DNA of 58,754 bases, taken from positions 1-58,754 of the forward strand of contig JAJTAY010000030.1 of assembly GCA_021287165.1 (NCBI GenBank), read 5' to 3'. Position numbers and translations under genes: made by a program. A model generated the notes under the pieces. That model made no database searches. It saw only the letters and a program-made list of their open reading frames with translations, and had not been told where the DNA came from. The DNA is from Bacteroidia bacterium. Lineage in GTDB: Bacteria; Bacteroidota; Bacteroidia; Bacteroidales; F082. This document shows, one piece after another, positions 8,553 to 15,850 of this stretch; position 1 is the first letter of the stretch, and the number at the start of each line of letters is the position of its first letter.

Positions 8553-8966
8553 ATGAGAAAACTAGTGATTGCATTGGCCGCATTGTTTACACTCGGCCTT
8601 CTGGCATTTGCCATGCCACAGGAACAGCAAAAAGGAGGTCCCTGGAAGATTTCGGCAGAGTACAAAAACAAAAAGAACCCTCACACGGTGAACGCTGACC
8701 TGCTGAAAATTGGTAAAGACGTGTATGCCAAGCATTGCCGCTCTTGCCATGGTAACACCGGTAAAGGCGATGGTCCAAAGGCCCGCAACCTGAAGACTCA
8801 TCCCGGCGATTTCTCCGATGCCAAATGGCAAGGCTCGGTAACCGACGGTGAAGTGTACTATATGTCGATCATCGGTCGCGACGAAATGCCCAACTACGAA
8901 ACCAAAATCACGGATGAGGAAGAGCGCTGGGCTGTTGTGGCTTACATCCGTAGCCTGAAACAATAG
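8553..8966 (+). CDS. Periplasmic monoheme class I cytochrome c
   Basis: A 137-residue protein with a signal peptide (MRKLVIALAALFTLGLLAFA). The heme motif CRSCH lies in KHCRSCHGNTGKGDG, the classic class I start, and the probable distal ligand is the Met in DEMPNYE. The final helix WAVVAYIRSLKQ is also typical. It is the last gene before a strong terminator, 38 nt after the DUF5777 gene. It is a plausible periplasmic shuttle between a quinol-oxidising complex and the outer-membrane proteins upstream. Confidence 0.92.
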   Translation: MRKLVIALAALFTLGLLAFAMPQEQQKGGPWKISAEYKNKKNPHTVNADLLKIGKDVYAKHCRSCHGNTGKGDGPKARNLKTHPGDFSDAKWQGSVTDGEVYYMSIIGRDEMPNYETKITDEEERWAVVAYIRSLKQ

Positions 8967-8979
8967 CGGTGCCTGAATG

Positions 8980-9023
8980 CTTCACAAGGGTGCGTCACAA
9001 AATCACCCTTGTGAAGTTTTTTT
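8980..9023 (+). terminator. Strong Rho-independent terminator
   Basis: A perfect 13-bp stem (8980-8992 with 9004-9016) with an 11-nt loop is followed by seven T residues. It separates the first cytochrome transcript (about 6.0-8.97 kb) from the quinol-dehydrogenase pair downstream. Confidence 0.93.
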
Positions 9024-9096
9024 GACCAATTTGGGGATATTACTCCATCTCCCTTCATTGGTGTGAATTACGAACCCCGAACCAATCCAAACACTT

Positions 9097-10053
9097 ATGA
9101 CTAAATATGTTGCCTGGCTGACTGTGCTCCTGCTCTTTCAGATCAACCTGCTTACAGCACAGCTGACGGTGGATATGGACGGCGAGCCGGCCGGAATGGC
9201 AGACAACCAGACCTGCTTCGACTGCCATGGAAAAAAAATATATTCCTACGAAAATCCCGTCACCGGACGCATTGAACGCAAGGCCATGAACCCGAATTTC
9301 GTGTTCAATCCTTCAGCATTCTACAGCGGTGTTCACCGTCATTTCCGCTGCACCGACTGCCACTCTCCCGATTACGAAACATTTCCGCACAAGGCTGAAC
9401 TCAGGCTGGAGCCGATCTATGGCTGCCTTGATTGCCATGGTGGCGACCCAACCTACGCCCATTTTCATTTTGATGAAATCGGCTCCGAGTTCGAAAAAAG
9501 CGTTCACTTCGAACGCCAGTCCGACCGATTCGCTTGCTGGAGCTGTCACGATCCGCACAGCTATAAAGCCATGACACGCAGCGGTTTCCGTATAACCGAA
9601 ATCGTACAGTATCACAACAATATGTGCGCAAGCTGCCATGACAACCCCGATCGTTTTCAAACCGTAAGCGACAGTCTTAAGCTGCCTTTGGATCGCATTC
9701 ACGCATTTCTACCGAATTTCAAACTGCACTTCAACGCAGTACGCTGCATCGAATGCCACACCGCAGTGGAAGACACCATGTGGGTGGCACACAACATTGT
9801 GCCCAAAGAACTGGCAGTTAAAAAATGCGTTGAATGCCATTCGTCCAACTCACTACTGATGTCGTCGCTTTATAAATATCAGAACATCGAATCGCGCAAA
9901 AGCCGAGGCACCCTCAACGCCATCATACTCAACGAGGCTTATGTAATCGGCGCCAACCGCAACATTTACCTCAACATTATCAGCATCGTGCTTTTCGGCA
10001 TGACCCTGCTGGGCGTGTTCATCCACATTATTTTCCGAATCAAAAAACCCTGA
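9097..10053 (+). CDS. Seven-heme membrane-anchored cytochrome c
   Basis: A 318-residue protein with an N-terminal signal peptide (cut near LLTA-QLT), seven CxxCH motifs (CFDCH, CTDCH, CLDCH, CWSCH, CASCH, CIECH, CVECH) and one C-terminal membrane helix at about 290-312, followed by a positive RIKKP tail. The topology puts the hemes in the periplasm. The gene is followed after 1 nt by a cytochrome b gene, the pairing of quinol dehydrogenases that pass electrons from menaquinol to periplasmic acceptors. No catalytic heme motif is present, so it is probably an electron relay. Its terminal acceptor is not encoded here. The 9024-9096 leader has no clear TAnnTTTG element. Confidence 0.9.
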   Translation: MTKYVAWLTVLLLFQINLLTAQLTVDMDGEPAGMADNQTCFDCHGKKIYSYENPVTGRIERKAMNPNFVFNPSAFYSGVHRHFRCTDCHSPDYETFPHKAELRLEPIYGCLDCHGGDPTYAHFHFDEIGSEFEKSVHFERQSDRFACWSCHDPHSYKAMTRSGFRITEIVQYHNNMCASCHDNPDRFQTVSDSLKLPLDRIHAFLPNFKLHFNAVRCIECHTAVEDTMWVAHNIVPKELAVKKCVECHSSNSLLMSSLYKYQNIESRKSRGTLNAIILNEAYVIGANRNIYLNIISIVLFGMTLLGVFIHIIFRIKKP

Positions 10054-10054
10054 C

Positions 10055-10672
10055 ATGGCCGAAAGATTGTACCTATATCCCGTTTGGCTGCGCCTCTGGC
10101 ATATTGTGAACGCCCTGATGTTTCTGGTGCTCATCGCCACCGGCATCAGTATGCAGTATTCTAATCCAGACGCCCCACTCATCCGGTTCGACCTTGCCGT
10201 TCGCTTTCACAACATTGCAGGGGTAATCGTGTCGATCAACTACCTGATTTTCATAGCCGGCAATCTGGCTACAGGCAACGGTCGCCACTACCGAATTATG
10301 TTTGAGGGTTACTTTAAACGTGTCCTTCAGCAAATGGATTATTATCTGCGCGGCCATTTTAAAGGCGAAAAGGCACCATTTCCTGTAACTGCCGATCGTA
10401 AATTTAATCCGCTACAGCAGGGCACCTATGTTGGAGCTATGTATTTGCTGCTTCCCTTAATTATCATCACCGGCCTTGCGCTGCTCTTTCCTGAGACTAT
10501 TGCAAACCGCATCGGTAATTTCAGTGGTATTTACCTCACGGCACTGCTTCATGCCTCAGTCGGCTTCTTGCTGTCTCTTTTTATGGTTATCCATATTTAT
10601 TTTTCGACCATGGGCGCCACCCCCTCAAGCAATTTTAAGGGCATGGCAACCGGCTGGCACGAACCTCACTGA
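10055..10672 (+). CDS. Membrane cytochrome b (b561 / thiosulfate-reductase-like) subunit
   Basis: A 205-residue integral membrane protein with four hydrophobic helices. Histidines suited to bind b hemes are H16 (LRLWHIVNA), H52 (VRFHNIAG), H166 (TALLHASVG) and H180 (FMVIHIYFS), one in each helix. It begins 1 nt after the seven-heme cytochrome stop, so translation is probably coupled. The pair would oxidise menaquinol and deliver electrons to the periplasmic heme domain. The sequence resembles the b-type subunits of thiosulfate/formate reductases rather than bc1. Confidence 0.88.
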   Translation: MAERLYLYPVWLRLWHIVNALMFLVLIATGISMQYSNPDAPLIRFDLAVRFHNIAGVIVSINYLIFIAGNLATGNGRHYRIMFEGYFKRVLQQMDYYLRGHFKGEKAPFPVTADRKFNPLQQGTYVGAMYLLLPLIIITGLALLFPETIANRIGNFSGIYLTALLHASVGFLLSLFMVIHIYFSTMGATPSSNFKGMATGWHEPH

Positions 10673-10699
10673 GCATAATCGGTGGCAAAATTTAAGGTT

Positions 10700-10707
10700 T
10701 ATCTTTG
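10700..10707 (+). promoter_or_regulatory. -7 promoter element for the OB-fold lipoprotein
   Basis: TATCTTTG matches TAnnTTTG, 25 nt before the ATG at 10733. It supports that start over a longer reading that would begin inside the promoter. Confidence 0.5.
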
Positions 10708-10732
10708 CCTCACTTATTCAAATCAAAACACC

Positions 10733-11455
10733 ATGAACCGACTCATCGTTCTCTTTATCGCATTTGCACTTTTCTCGTGCGGCAACCAACAGCCCAAGGT
10801 GGATTATGCCCTTGATCCAAACAATACCGCCATTACCGTAAAAGAGGTAAAACAAACGCCAATGTACACCTACATTCTGGGCAAGATTGACGGAAAAGAC
10901 ACCTGGATTGCCGTATCGGCCGAAGAAGTGGAAACCGGCAAGACATATTATTTCTCCGAGATGATGGAAATGACCGATTTTCATAGCAAGGAGCTGGATA
11001 AGACTTTTGACAATATTTTGTTCGTTGGCAATCTGAGTATTCTTCCTATTCCTGCTACAGCGGCAATGCAGCCACAAATGCAGCAGCCACAGCAACAGAG
11101 TGTTGGAGCACCGCACCTTGCCCGTCAGGATGTGGCCATTAAGCCCGTTGAAGGTAGCATTAGCCTGCAGGAATTGTGGGAAAAGCGCGAAAGCCTATCA
11201 GGAAAGCTTGTCAGACTCACCGGACAGGTGGCCAAATATAATCCGGCAATCATGGGCGTTAATTGGATGCATATTCAGGACGGCACGGGCAGCGAAGAGT
11301 TTTTCGACTTAACCGTTACTACGGTCGATGTTGCTTCGGTGGGTGATGTAGTGGTAGTTGAAGGCACTGTGGTGCTCAACAAAGACCTGGGGTCAGGTTA
11401 TTATTACGACATCCTGATCGAAAATGCAAAGGTCACCCGACTGAGCATTCAATAA
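10733..11455 (+). CDS. Lipoprotein with OB-fold domain
   Basis: A 240-residue lipoprotein with lipobox LFSC (Cys16). Residues ~20-100 form a domain with a YILGKIDGKDTWIAV strand pattern; a Gln/Pro-rich linker (MQPQMQQPQQQS) follows; then an OB-fold-like segment, SGKLVRLTGQVAKYN...WMHIQDGTG, with VVVEGTVVLNKDLGSGYYY near the end. The same segment type occurs in bacterial OB-fold proteins and in GW-like accessory lipoproteins near cytochromes. No catalytic motif is visible. It has its own -7 element, so it may be regulated apart from the quinol dehydrogenase pair. Function unknown; a periplasmic binding or assembly role is possible. Confidence 0.75.
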   Translation: MNRLIVLFIAFALFSCGNQQPKVDYALDPNNTAITVKEVKQTPMYTYILGKIDGKDTWIAVSAEEVETGKTYYFSEMMEMTDFHSKELDKTFDNILFVGNLSILPIPATAAMQPQMQQPQQQSVGAPHLARQDVAIKPVEGSISLQELWEKRESLSGKLVRLTGQVAKYNPAIMGVNWMHIQDGTGSEEFFDLTVTTVDVASVGDVVVVEGTVVLNKDLGSGYYYDILIENAKVTRLSIQ

Positions 11456-11462
11456 ATCCAAC

Positions 11463-12107
11463 TTACTGTTTGCGGCCAAAGTCGGCCGGTATTTCACCCC
11501 ATCGGGCAGTATCCCACTTAAGAAGCGGTACCTCGATGGGGTTTTCCTTCAGCCACTTTTCGGCCCTTTCGATAACGGCGAAAAGCGGTTCTGTCTTCTC
11601 GTTGCGCGGTAATTTGCTGTGCGCAGCGCCTTTTCGCACCCATTTGATGGCCAGCTCCGAATCGGTGTAAACCGGCAGCTTTATTCGTTTTTGTTTTTGC
11701 CAGGCAAGGGCATGAACGATGGCCAAAAACTCGCCAATGTTATTGGTGCCTAATTCCCATACCGGGCTTCTGAACAGTTCAGCGCCGGTTTCGGCAAACA
11801 CACCGCGGTATTCCATACGGCCCGGATTGCCTGAGCAGGCTGCATCCACACAGATGGCATTGCCGATGGGCTTTTCGGCCAATCCCTCGACAACCATGGC
11901 GGTCCGGAGTGCCTTGGCAAGTTTTTTTCCTTCTTCAGGGCCAGCTTCAAAGGCCTTGCGGGCCAGCTCGAGCGTTGGAAAAGCCTTGAATTTGGCAGCG
12001 GCAAATCCATGCACCTGCTGACGACAAGCCTCCCAGGTTTTGTAAATACCTGGCTGAAAACCTGCCCAGACTACATAGAACTTAGGCTCATTCGATTTTT
12101 TTGCCAT
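11463..12107 (-). CDS. Ribonuclease H with viroplasmin-type N-terminal domain
   Basis: A 214-residue RNase H that removes RNA from RNA-DNA hybrids. Residues 5-52 are the caulimovirus viroplasmin / RNase H1 N-terminal hybrid-binding fold (FYVVWAGFQPGIYKTWEAC...VHGF..AKFKAF). The catalytic domain has the four acidic positions Asp88 (ICVDAACSGNPG), Glu126 (NNIGEFLAI), Asp149 (YTDSELAI) and Asp209 (IPADFGRK). Its stop is 7 nt from the stop of the convergent lipoprotein gene, with no terminator visible between. The -7 element lies so close that the mRNA may be leaderless. Confidence 0.93.
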   Translation of the reverse strand: MAKKSNEPKFYVVWAGFQPGIYKTWEACRQQVHGFAAAKFKAFPTLELARKAFEAGPEEGKKLAKALRTAMVVEGLAEKPIGNAICVDAACSGNPGRMEYRGVFAETGAELFRSPVWELGTNNIGEFLAIVHALAWQKQKRIKLPVYTDSELAIKWVRKGAAHSKLPRNEKTEPLFAVIERAEKWLKENPIEVPLLKWDTARWGEIPADFGRKQ

Positions 12108-12111
12108 AATG

Positions 12112-12119
12112 CAAAGGTA
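12112..12119 (-). promoter_or_regulatory. -7 promoter element of the RNase H gene, predicting a leaderless mRNA
   Basis: Minus-strand TACCTTTG matches TAnnTTTG and is separated from the ATG at 12107 by only CATT. A transcription start 4-6 nt past the element falls on or next to the start codon. Confidence 0.5.
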
Positions 12120-12187
12120 AGACCGGACGAGCGAAAATACAGCATTATCGACCGAGCACAAGCCTATTCACCATAAGGTGCGAGTGA

Positions 12188-12841
12188 TCAGCCAATACAG
12201 AGTTGGCCAAAATTCTCCATGCGATGAAAATCGATTTCGCCTGTAGGCAACCATGCACGATAGGCCAAATTCTCGCTGGATGCATCCACCCTAAAGAAGT
12301 TTGCCCGCCAGAGACCAGAACAATCGTGCCCGCCAAGTAAAGAAAATAACGGGATGGCCAGCTCAGCAGTCCAGCCGCTGCATTGCCCGGGGGTATTGAG
12401 ATGACCGTCGATAAATGTTCTGGTTATCAGCCCTGAGCAACGCCAGTGTGTGTCTCCTTCGTAAACCCGCTTATCACCCGGAGCTCCGTTGTTGCATATT
12501 TTCAGCTGAGTGGTGGTATTCAGCGGGTTGAGGTCGATTTCGAAATATGTATTTGAGAAACCGGGAGGTTGTAAAAACACTTCAACTGCCTCCTCCTCCC
12601 AAACTGCTGCGCCGGGTTCGGTTAACTTGGTCCGGATATGTTTGGATGTGCATTGAAAACGGATGAGTAATAAGTTGTTATTTAACCCTAAAAGGACTTT
12701 TGTCGGGTTGAGGGCTGGGCTGCCATCCACAACATTACACAAAGTAATTTCCAAAGCCATGTTCCATTGACTGTTGTCAATTTCGATGGGTAAAATGAAG
12801 GGGGTTTTTTCCAGAGAGGGGATTTTTAAAGCACCGTTCAT
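12188..12841 (-). CDS. CBM9-like carbohydrate-binding protein
   Basis: A 217-residue protein matching the CBM9-like (DOMON-related) family: strands around LLIRFQCTSKHIRTK, EEEAVEVFLQPP...TYFEIDLNP and a C-terminal WTAELAIPLFSL...WRANFFRVD block. There is no signal peptide from the start used, so it may be cytoplasmic or use an unrecognised export route. Such proteins usually bind sugar chain ends and are found near polysaccharide loci. It lies just after the terminator that closes the large PUL, so its transcription may come from read-through or its own weak promoter. Confidence 0.78.
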   Translation of the reverse strand: MNGALKIPSLEKTPFILPIEIDNSQWNMALEITLCNVVDGSPALNPTKVLLGLNNNLLLIRFQCTSKHIRTKLTEPGAAVWEEEAVEVFLQPPGFSNTYFEIDLNPLNTTTQLKICNNGAPGDKRVYEGDTHWRCSGLITRTFIDGHLNTPGQCSGWTAELAIPLFSLLGGHDCSGLWRANFFRVDASSENLAYRAWLPTGEIDFHRMENFGQLCIG

Positions 12842-12852
12842 CTGCTGATGGG

Positions 12853-12888
12853 ATAAAAGAAACTGCCGGCGTGGATGCCGGCAGTTTC
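12853..12888 (-). terminator. Rho-independent terminator at the end of the PUL
   Basis: A perfect 12-bp stem (12859-12870 with 12877-12888) with a 6-nt loop, followed on the minus strand by TTTTATCC. It sits 21 nt past the stop of the T9SS DUF4623 protein and is the first strong terminator downstream of the PUL promoter near 44.2 kb. Confidence 0.85.
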
Positions 12889-12909
12889 AGCGCCAAAATT
12901 CACTATCAA

Positions 12910-15186
12910 TTACCTGTTTATTAACAGTTTGCGGGTTGAGACAGCTCCATCGGCACTCACGCGTACCATATAAACGCCTTGCCTTAGCGAAGCGGTGTTG
13001 AGCCGCACTTCGGTAGCGGCAGGCTGCAGCTGCATGTGCAGGCGACCGGCCATATCAAGGATCTCGATTTTATCGATGGTTTTGTCTGTGGCAATAGTAA
13101 TTTGGTTTCCGGCAGGATTGGGAAACATATTGAAGCTGAGCGACGGGCTGTTCTCGGCAATACCTACAGGGAAGTTGCCCACCTTCTGAACAATAAATCC
13201 ATTGGCTGCCGCATACGCCATAATCCATAAGTTGCCGCCAGCATCGGCCAGCACATCAAGGCCTGCAGAAGCATTGCCATTGGCATTATCGCCCAGATCG
13301 GCCATATGAACCACACGGTCGGCAAAGGGCACATCCATCATGGTCTGAAGAGCGGTCAAAGTGTTGGGTGCCTGGCTGATATCGAGCACATAAAGCTTGT
13401 TTTCGGCCGGGGCATCTTTAATGTGGATATAGGCCAGATAACGCTTTCCGTTGTAATAGAAAATATGCGGATAAATGCTCCAGTAAGGGAAGTAGCCGGC
13501 CTGAACCGATGCCAAAGTATCCATATTGGGGCTAAGCAGTTGCAATCCAAACTGCGATCCGCTGGCCAGATACAAGTCTTCGTTCATTACTTTGGTTATC
13601 CTTCCAAAATTAGCTCCGGCAATATTGGGGAAATTGTTCACAACTGGTTCTGGGTTGCTAATGTTGCCTCCGGTAATGTTCCAGGTGTAGAAATTCTTTG
13701 TTCCGTGTCCGCTGGCAATAAGTTTGGCCGATTGGGCCGGGTTTCCAAGCACGGTAAAGGCATCGCCCAAACGTGCGGGAGCATTGGTCATACTCAGCAC
13801 GGTTGATGGCGGGCCGCTCAGGTTATCCCACTTGTACACCTTGAACTCACCACCAGCAAAGGCCATATTCGAAACAAAAAGACTGTTGCCTGCCCAGGCT
13901 GCATCCGAAAGCGTGAAAGTGCCACCCGAAACTCCTGTCAGGTCAAGCTCTTCCGGGGCAGCATCTGGGTTGCTGATGTCCCAATGATATACATGGTTTC
14001 CATCCTGACGCGAAGCCACAAACACTTTTTGACCATTAAAGGTTGCCCCGCGGTTGTTTCCGGCATTGTTGATGATAGTAGGAAGGTTGCCACCCGCTTT
14101 GGTCTTATCCATAACTGTCGTCACCGGTCCGAAGGATGGGCCTGATGCATTACCTGCCCTTAGCGCAACAAAGCCGTTGGCGGCGGCATAGGCCATCATG
14201 AGGATGTTGTTGTTTGCATCGGCGAAAACGTCAAGTCCTACAGAGGCGTTGCCGTTGGCATTGGCGCCCAAACTGAGTTCATAAACCACCCTGTTGGCAA
14301 AAGGCACGGTCATCATGGTTTGAATAGCCTGCAGGGTTGTAGGTGCCTCGCTGATATCGAGCACATACAACTTGTTTTCGGCGGGTGCATCCTTCACATG
14401 AATGTAGGCCAGATAGCGTTTTGCATTGTAGTAGAAAATATAGGGATACATGCTCCAATAGGGGAAATAGCCTGCCTGAACGGAAGCCAGGGTGTCCATA
14501 TTTGGACTGAGCAGCTGCAGGCCAAATTGTGATCCGCTGGCCAGATAAAGATCCTCGTTCATCACCTTGGTAATGCGGCCGAAATTGGCACCGGCGATGT
14601 TGGGGAAATTGTAAACGGTAGGTTCGGGATTGGCGATTGTGCCTGAGGCGATGTTCCACACATAGAAGTTCTTTGTGCCATGTCCGCTGGCAACCAGCAG
14701 TGCATTGGTTTCGGGATTGCCTATGATGGAGATGGCATCGCCGAGGCGGGAGGGTGCATTGGAATAGCTCAACAGCACTGAGGGCTGCGCAGTGAGTCCG
14801 TTCCAGTGATACACCTTGAACTCACCGCCGGCAAAGGTCATGTTTGAAACAAAAACATGATTGCCCACCACCGTGAGATCGGAAAGGGTGAAAGTGCCTC
14901 CGGCAACGCTGGTGAGATCAAGTTCCGAAGGGGTTGCCGGATTGTCGATGTTCCAGTAATATACATGGTTGCCATCCTGACGTGAAGCAACAAACACATA
15001 CTGACCATTGAAACCAGCGCCACGGTTGTTGGCATTGCTGTTAATCATAGGAGGCAGATTGCCGGTCTCGGCCGATTTGTCGATGAGAATAGTCACCGGC
15101 TCGAAACCCGTCTGTGCAAATACTGTTGCGGTCATCAACACAAGCAGCGACCACATTTGAAATGCTTTTAGGGTAAAGTTTTTCAT
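12910..15186 (-). CDS. Secreted T9SS protein with two DUF4623-type units
   Basis: A 758-residue exported protein: Sec signal (cut near VFA-QTG), two copies of a ~310-residue beta-propeller-like unit (about 30-341 and 354-666), and a T9SS C-terminal signal (FNMFPNPAGNQ... LRQGVYMVRVSADG... KLLINR). Each unit has ASRQDGNHVY and LGDA blocks that I recall from DUF4623. Fifty-three residues (193-245 and 518-570) are identical in both copies. The same unit occurs once in the lipoprotein at 34610-36277. Function unknown; the position in the PUL and the secretion signal suggest glycan or protein binding outside the cell. It is 104 nt after the SGNH gene with no clear terminator or -7 element between, so it is likely the last PUL gene. 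Confidence 0.85.
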   Translation of the reverse strand: MKNFTLKAFQMWSLLVLMTATVFAQTGFEPVTILIDKSAETGNLPPMINSNANNRGAGFNGQYVFVASRQDGNHVYYWNIDNPATPSELDLTSVAGGTFTLSDLTVVGNHVFVSNMTFAGGEFKVYHWNGLTAQPSVLLSYSNAPSRLGDAISIIGNPETNALLVASGHGTKNFYVWNIASGTIANPEPTVYNFPNIAGANFGRITKVMNEDLYLASGSQFGLQLLSPNMDTLASVQAGYFPYWSMYPYIFYYNAKRYLAYIHVKDAPAENKLYVLDISEAPTTLQAIQTMMTVPFANRVVYELSLGANANGNASVGLDVFADANNNILMMAYAAANGFVALRAGNASGPSFGPVTTVMDKTKAGGNLPTIINNAGNNRGATFNGQKVFVASRQDGNHVYHWDISNPDAAPEELDLTGVSGGTFTLSDAAWAGNSLFVSNMAFAGGEFKVYKWDNLSGPPSTVLSMTNAPARLGDAFTVLGNPAQSAKLIASGHGTKNFYTWNITGGNISNPEPVVNNFPNIAGANFGRITKVMNEDLYLASGSQFGLQLLSPNMDTLASVQAGYFPYWSIYPHIFYYNGKRYLAYIHIKDAPAENKLYVLDISQAPNTLTALQTMMDVPFADRVVHMADLGDNANGNASAGLDVLADAGGNLWIMAYAAANGFIVQKVGNFPVGIAENSPSLSFNMFPNPAGNQITIATDKTIDKIEILDMAGRLHMQLQPAATEVRLNTASLRQGVYMVRVSADGAVSTRKLLINR
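13189..14127 (-). repeat. Second copy of the internal DUF4623-type duplication
   Basis: Codes for residues 354-666 of the T9SS protein and aligns to 14164-15099 with a one-residue insertion. Protein identity is very high but the codons differ at many synonymous positions. Confidence 0.85.
14164..15099 (-). repeat. First copy of the internal DUF4623-type duplication
   Basis: Codes for residues 30-341 of the T9SS protein. Paired with 13189-14127. Confidence 0.85.
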
Positions 15187-15290
15187 CTTCTTTCAATGTT
15201 AGTGGTTAGCGAATTATTGTCAATTAAATTTTAAACGAACATCAATATTATTAAATAATTTAAAATATTAATTGTCCTTTCAAATTTTTT

Positions 15291-15836
15291 TCATTTTTTA
15301 TGCAGTAAACAATGCAACAAATCTGCCCAGTTGCGGTAGGCATCTTCGGTGAGGTGGAGACCATCAACGGTATATCGGTGCAGTAGCCGGCCATCCGACC
15401 CGGCGAAAAACGGATTGAGATGCAGGTATCTGATTTCCAAATCGCATGCCAATGAATGGAGCAACTGGTTGTATTGTCTGATAATATTGTTTGGCCTGGG
15501 CGAATTGTGCAGGGTAGGAAAAAGTGAGGTAAGAAAAATGTTGGTCTGAGGCACATGTCGGCGGATGTTGTGCACAATCCTGGTTGTATTTTCGAGCATC
15601 AGACTGAACAAAATGCTCCGGGCAATGTCGTTGGTGCCGATGCACAGGAAAACGATATCGGGTTTGCTGGCAAACCATTCAGCGCGCATGGCCTCAAGCA
15701 GTTCGCCGGTGCTCAGGCCCGAAATGCCGTGGTTCACGGCATTCAGGCCTGGCAAAAAGGAGGAAAGGTCAAAGCCCTCGGTGATGGAATCGCCTAAAAA
15801 AAGCAGACGGGTCTCGCTGTTCGCTTTCAGGTTCAT
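15291..15836 (-). CDS. SGNH/GDSL-family hydrolase
   Basis: A 181-residue esterase-type hydrolase with all four SGNH blocks: FLGDSITEG (Ser17), NHGISG, IGTND and DGLH (Asp/His pair). No signal peptide is visible, so it is probably cytoplasmic. Members remove acyl groups, often acetyl groups from sugars. It lies 14 nt after the GH94 gene in the PUL, which suggests removal of O- or N-linked acyl groups from imported oligosaccharides. The exact substrate is not shown by the sequence. Confidence 0.88.
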   Translation of the reverse strand: MNLKANSETRLLFLGDSITEGFDLSSFLPGLNAVNHGISGLSTGELLEAMRAEWFASKPDIVFLCIGTNDIARSILFSLMLENTTRIVHNIRRHVPQTNIFLTSLFPTLHNSPRPNNIIRQYNQLLHSLACDLEIRYLHLNPFFAGSDGRLLHRYTVDGLHLTEDAYRNWADLLHCLLHKK

Positions 15837-15850
15837 ATTTTTTAAAATGA

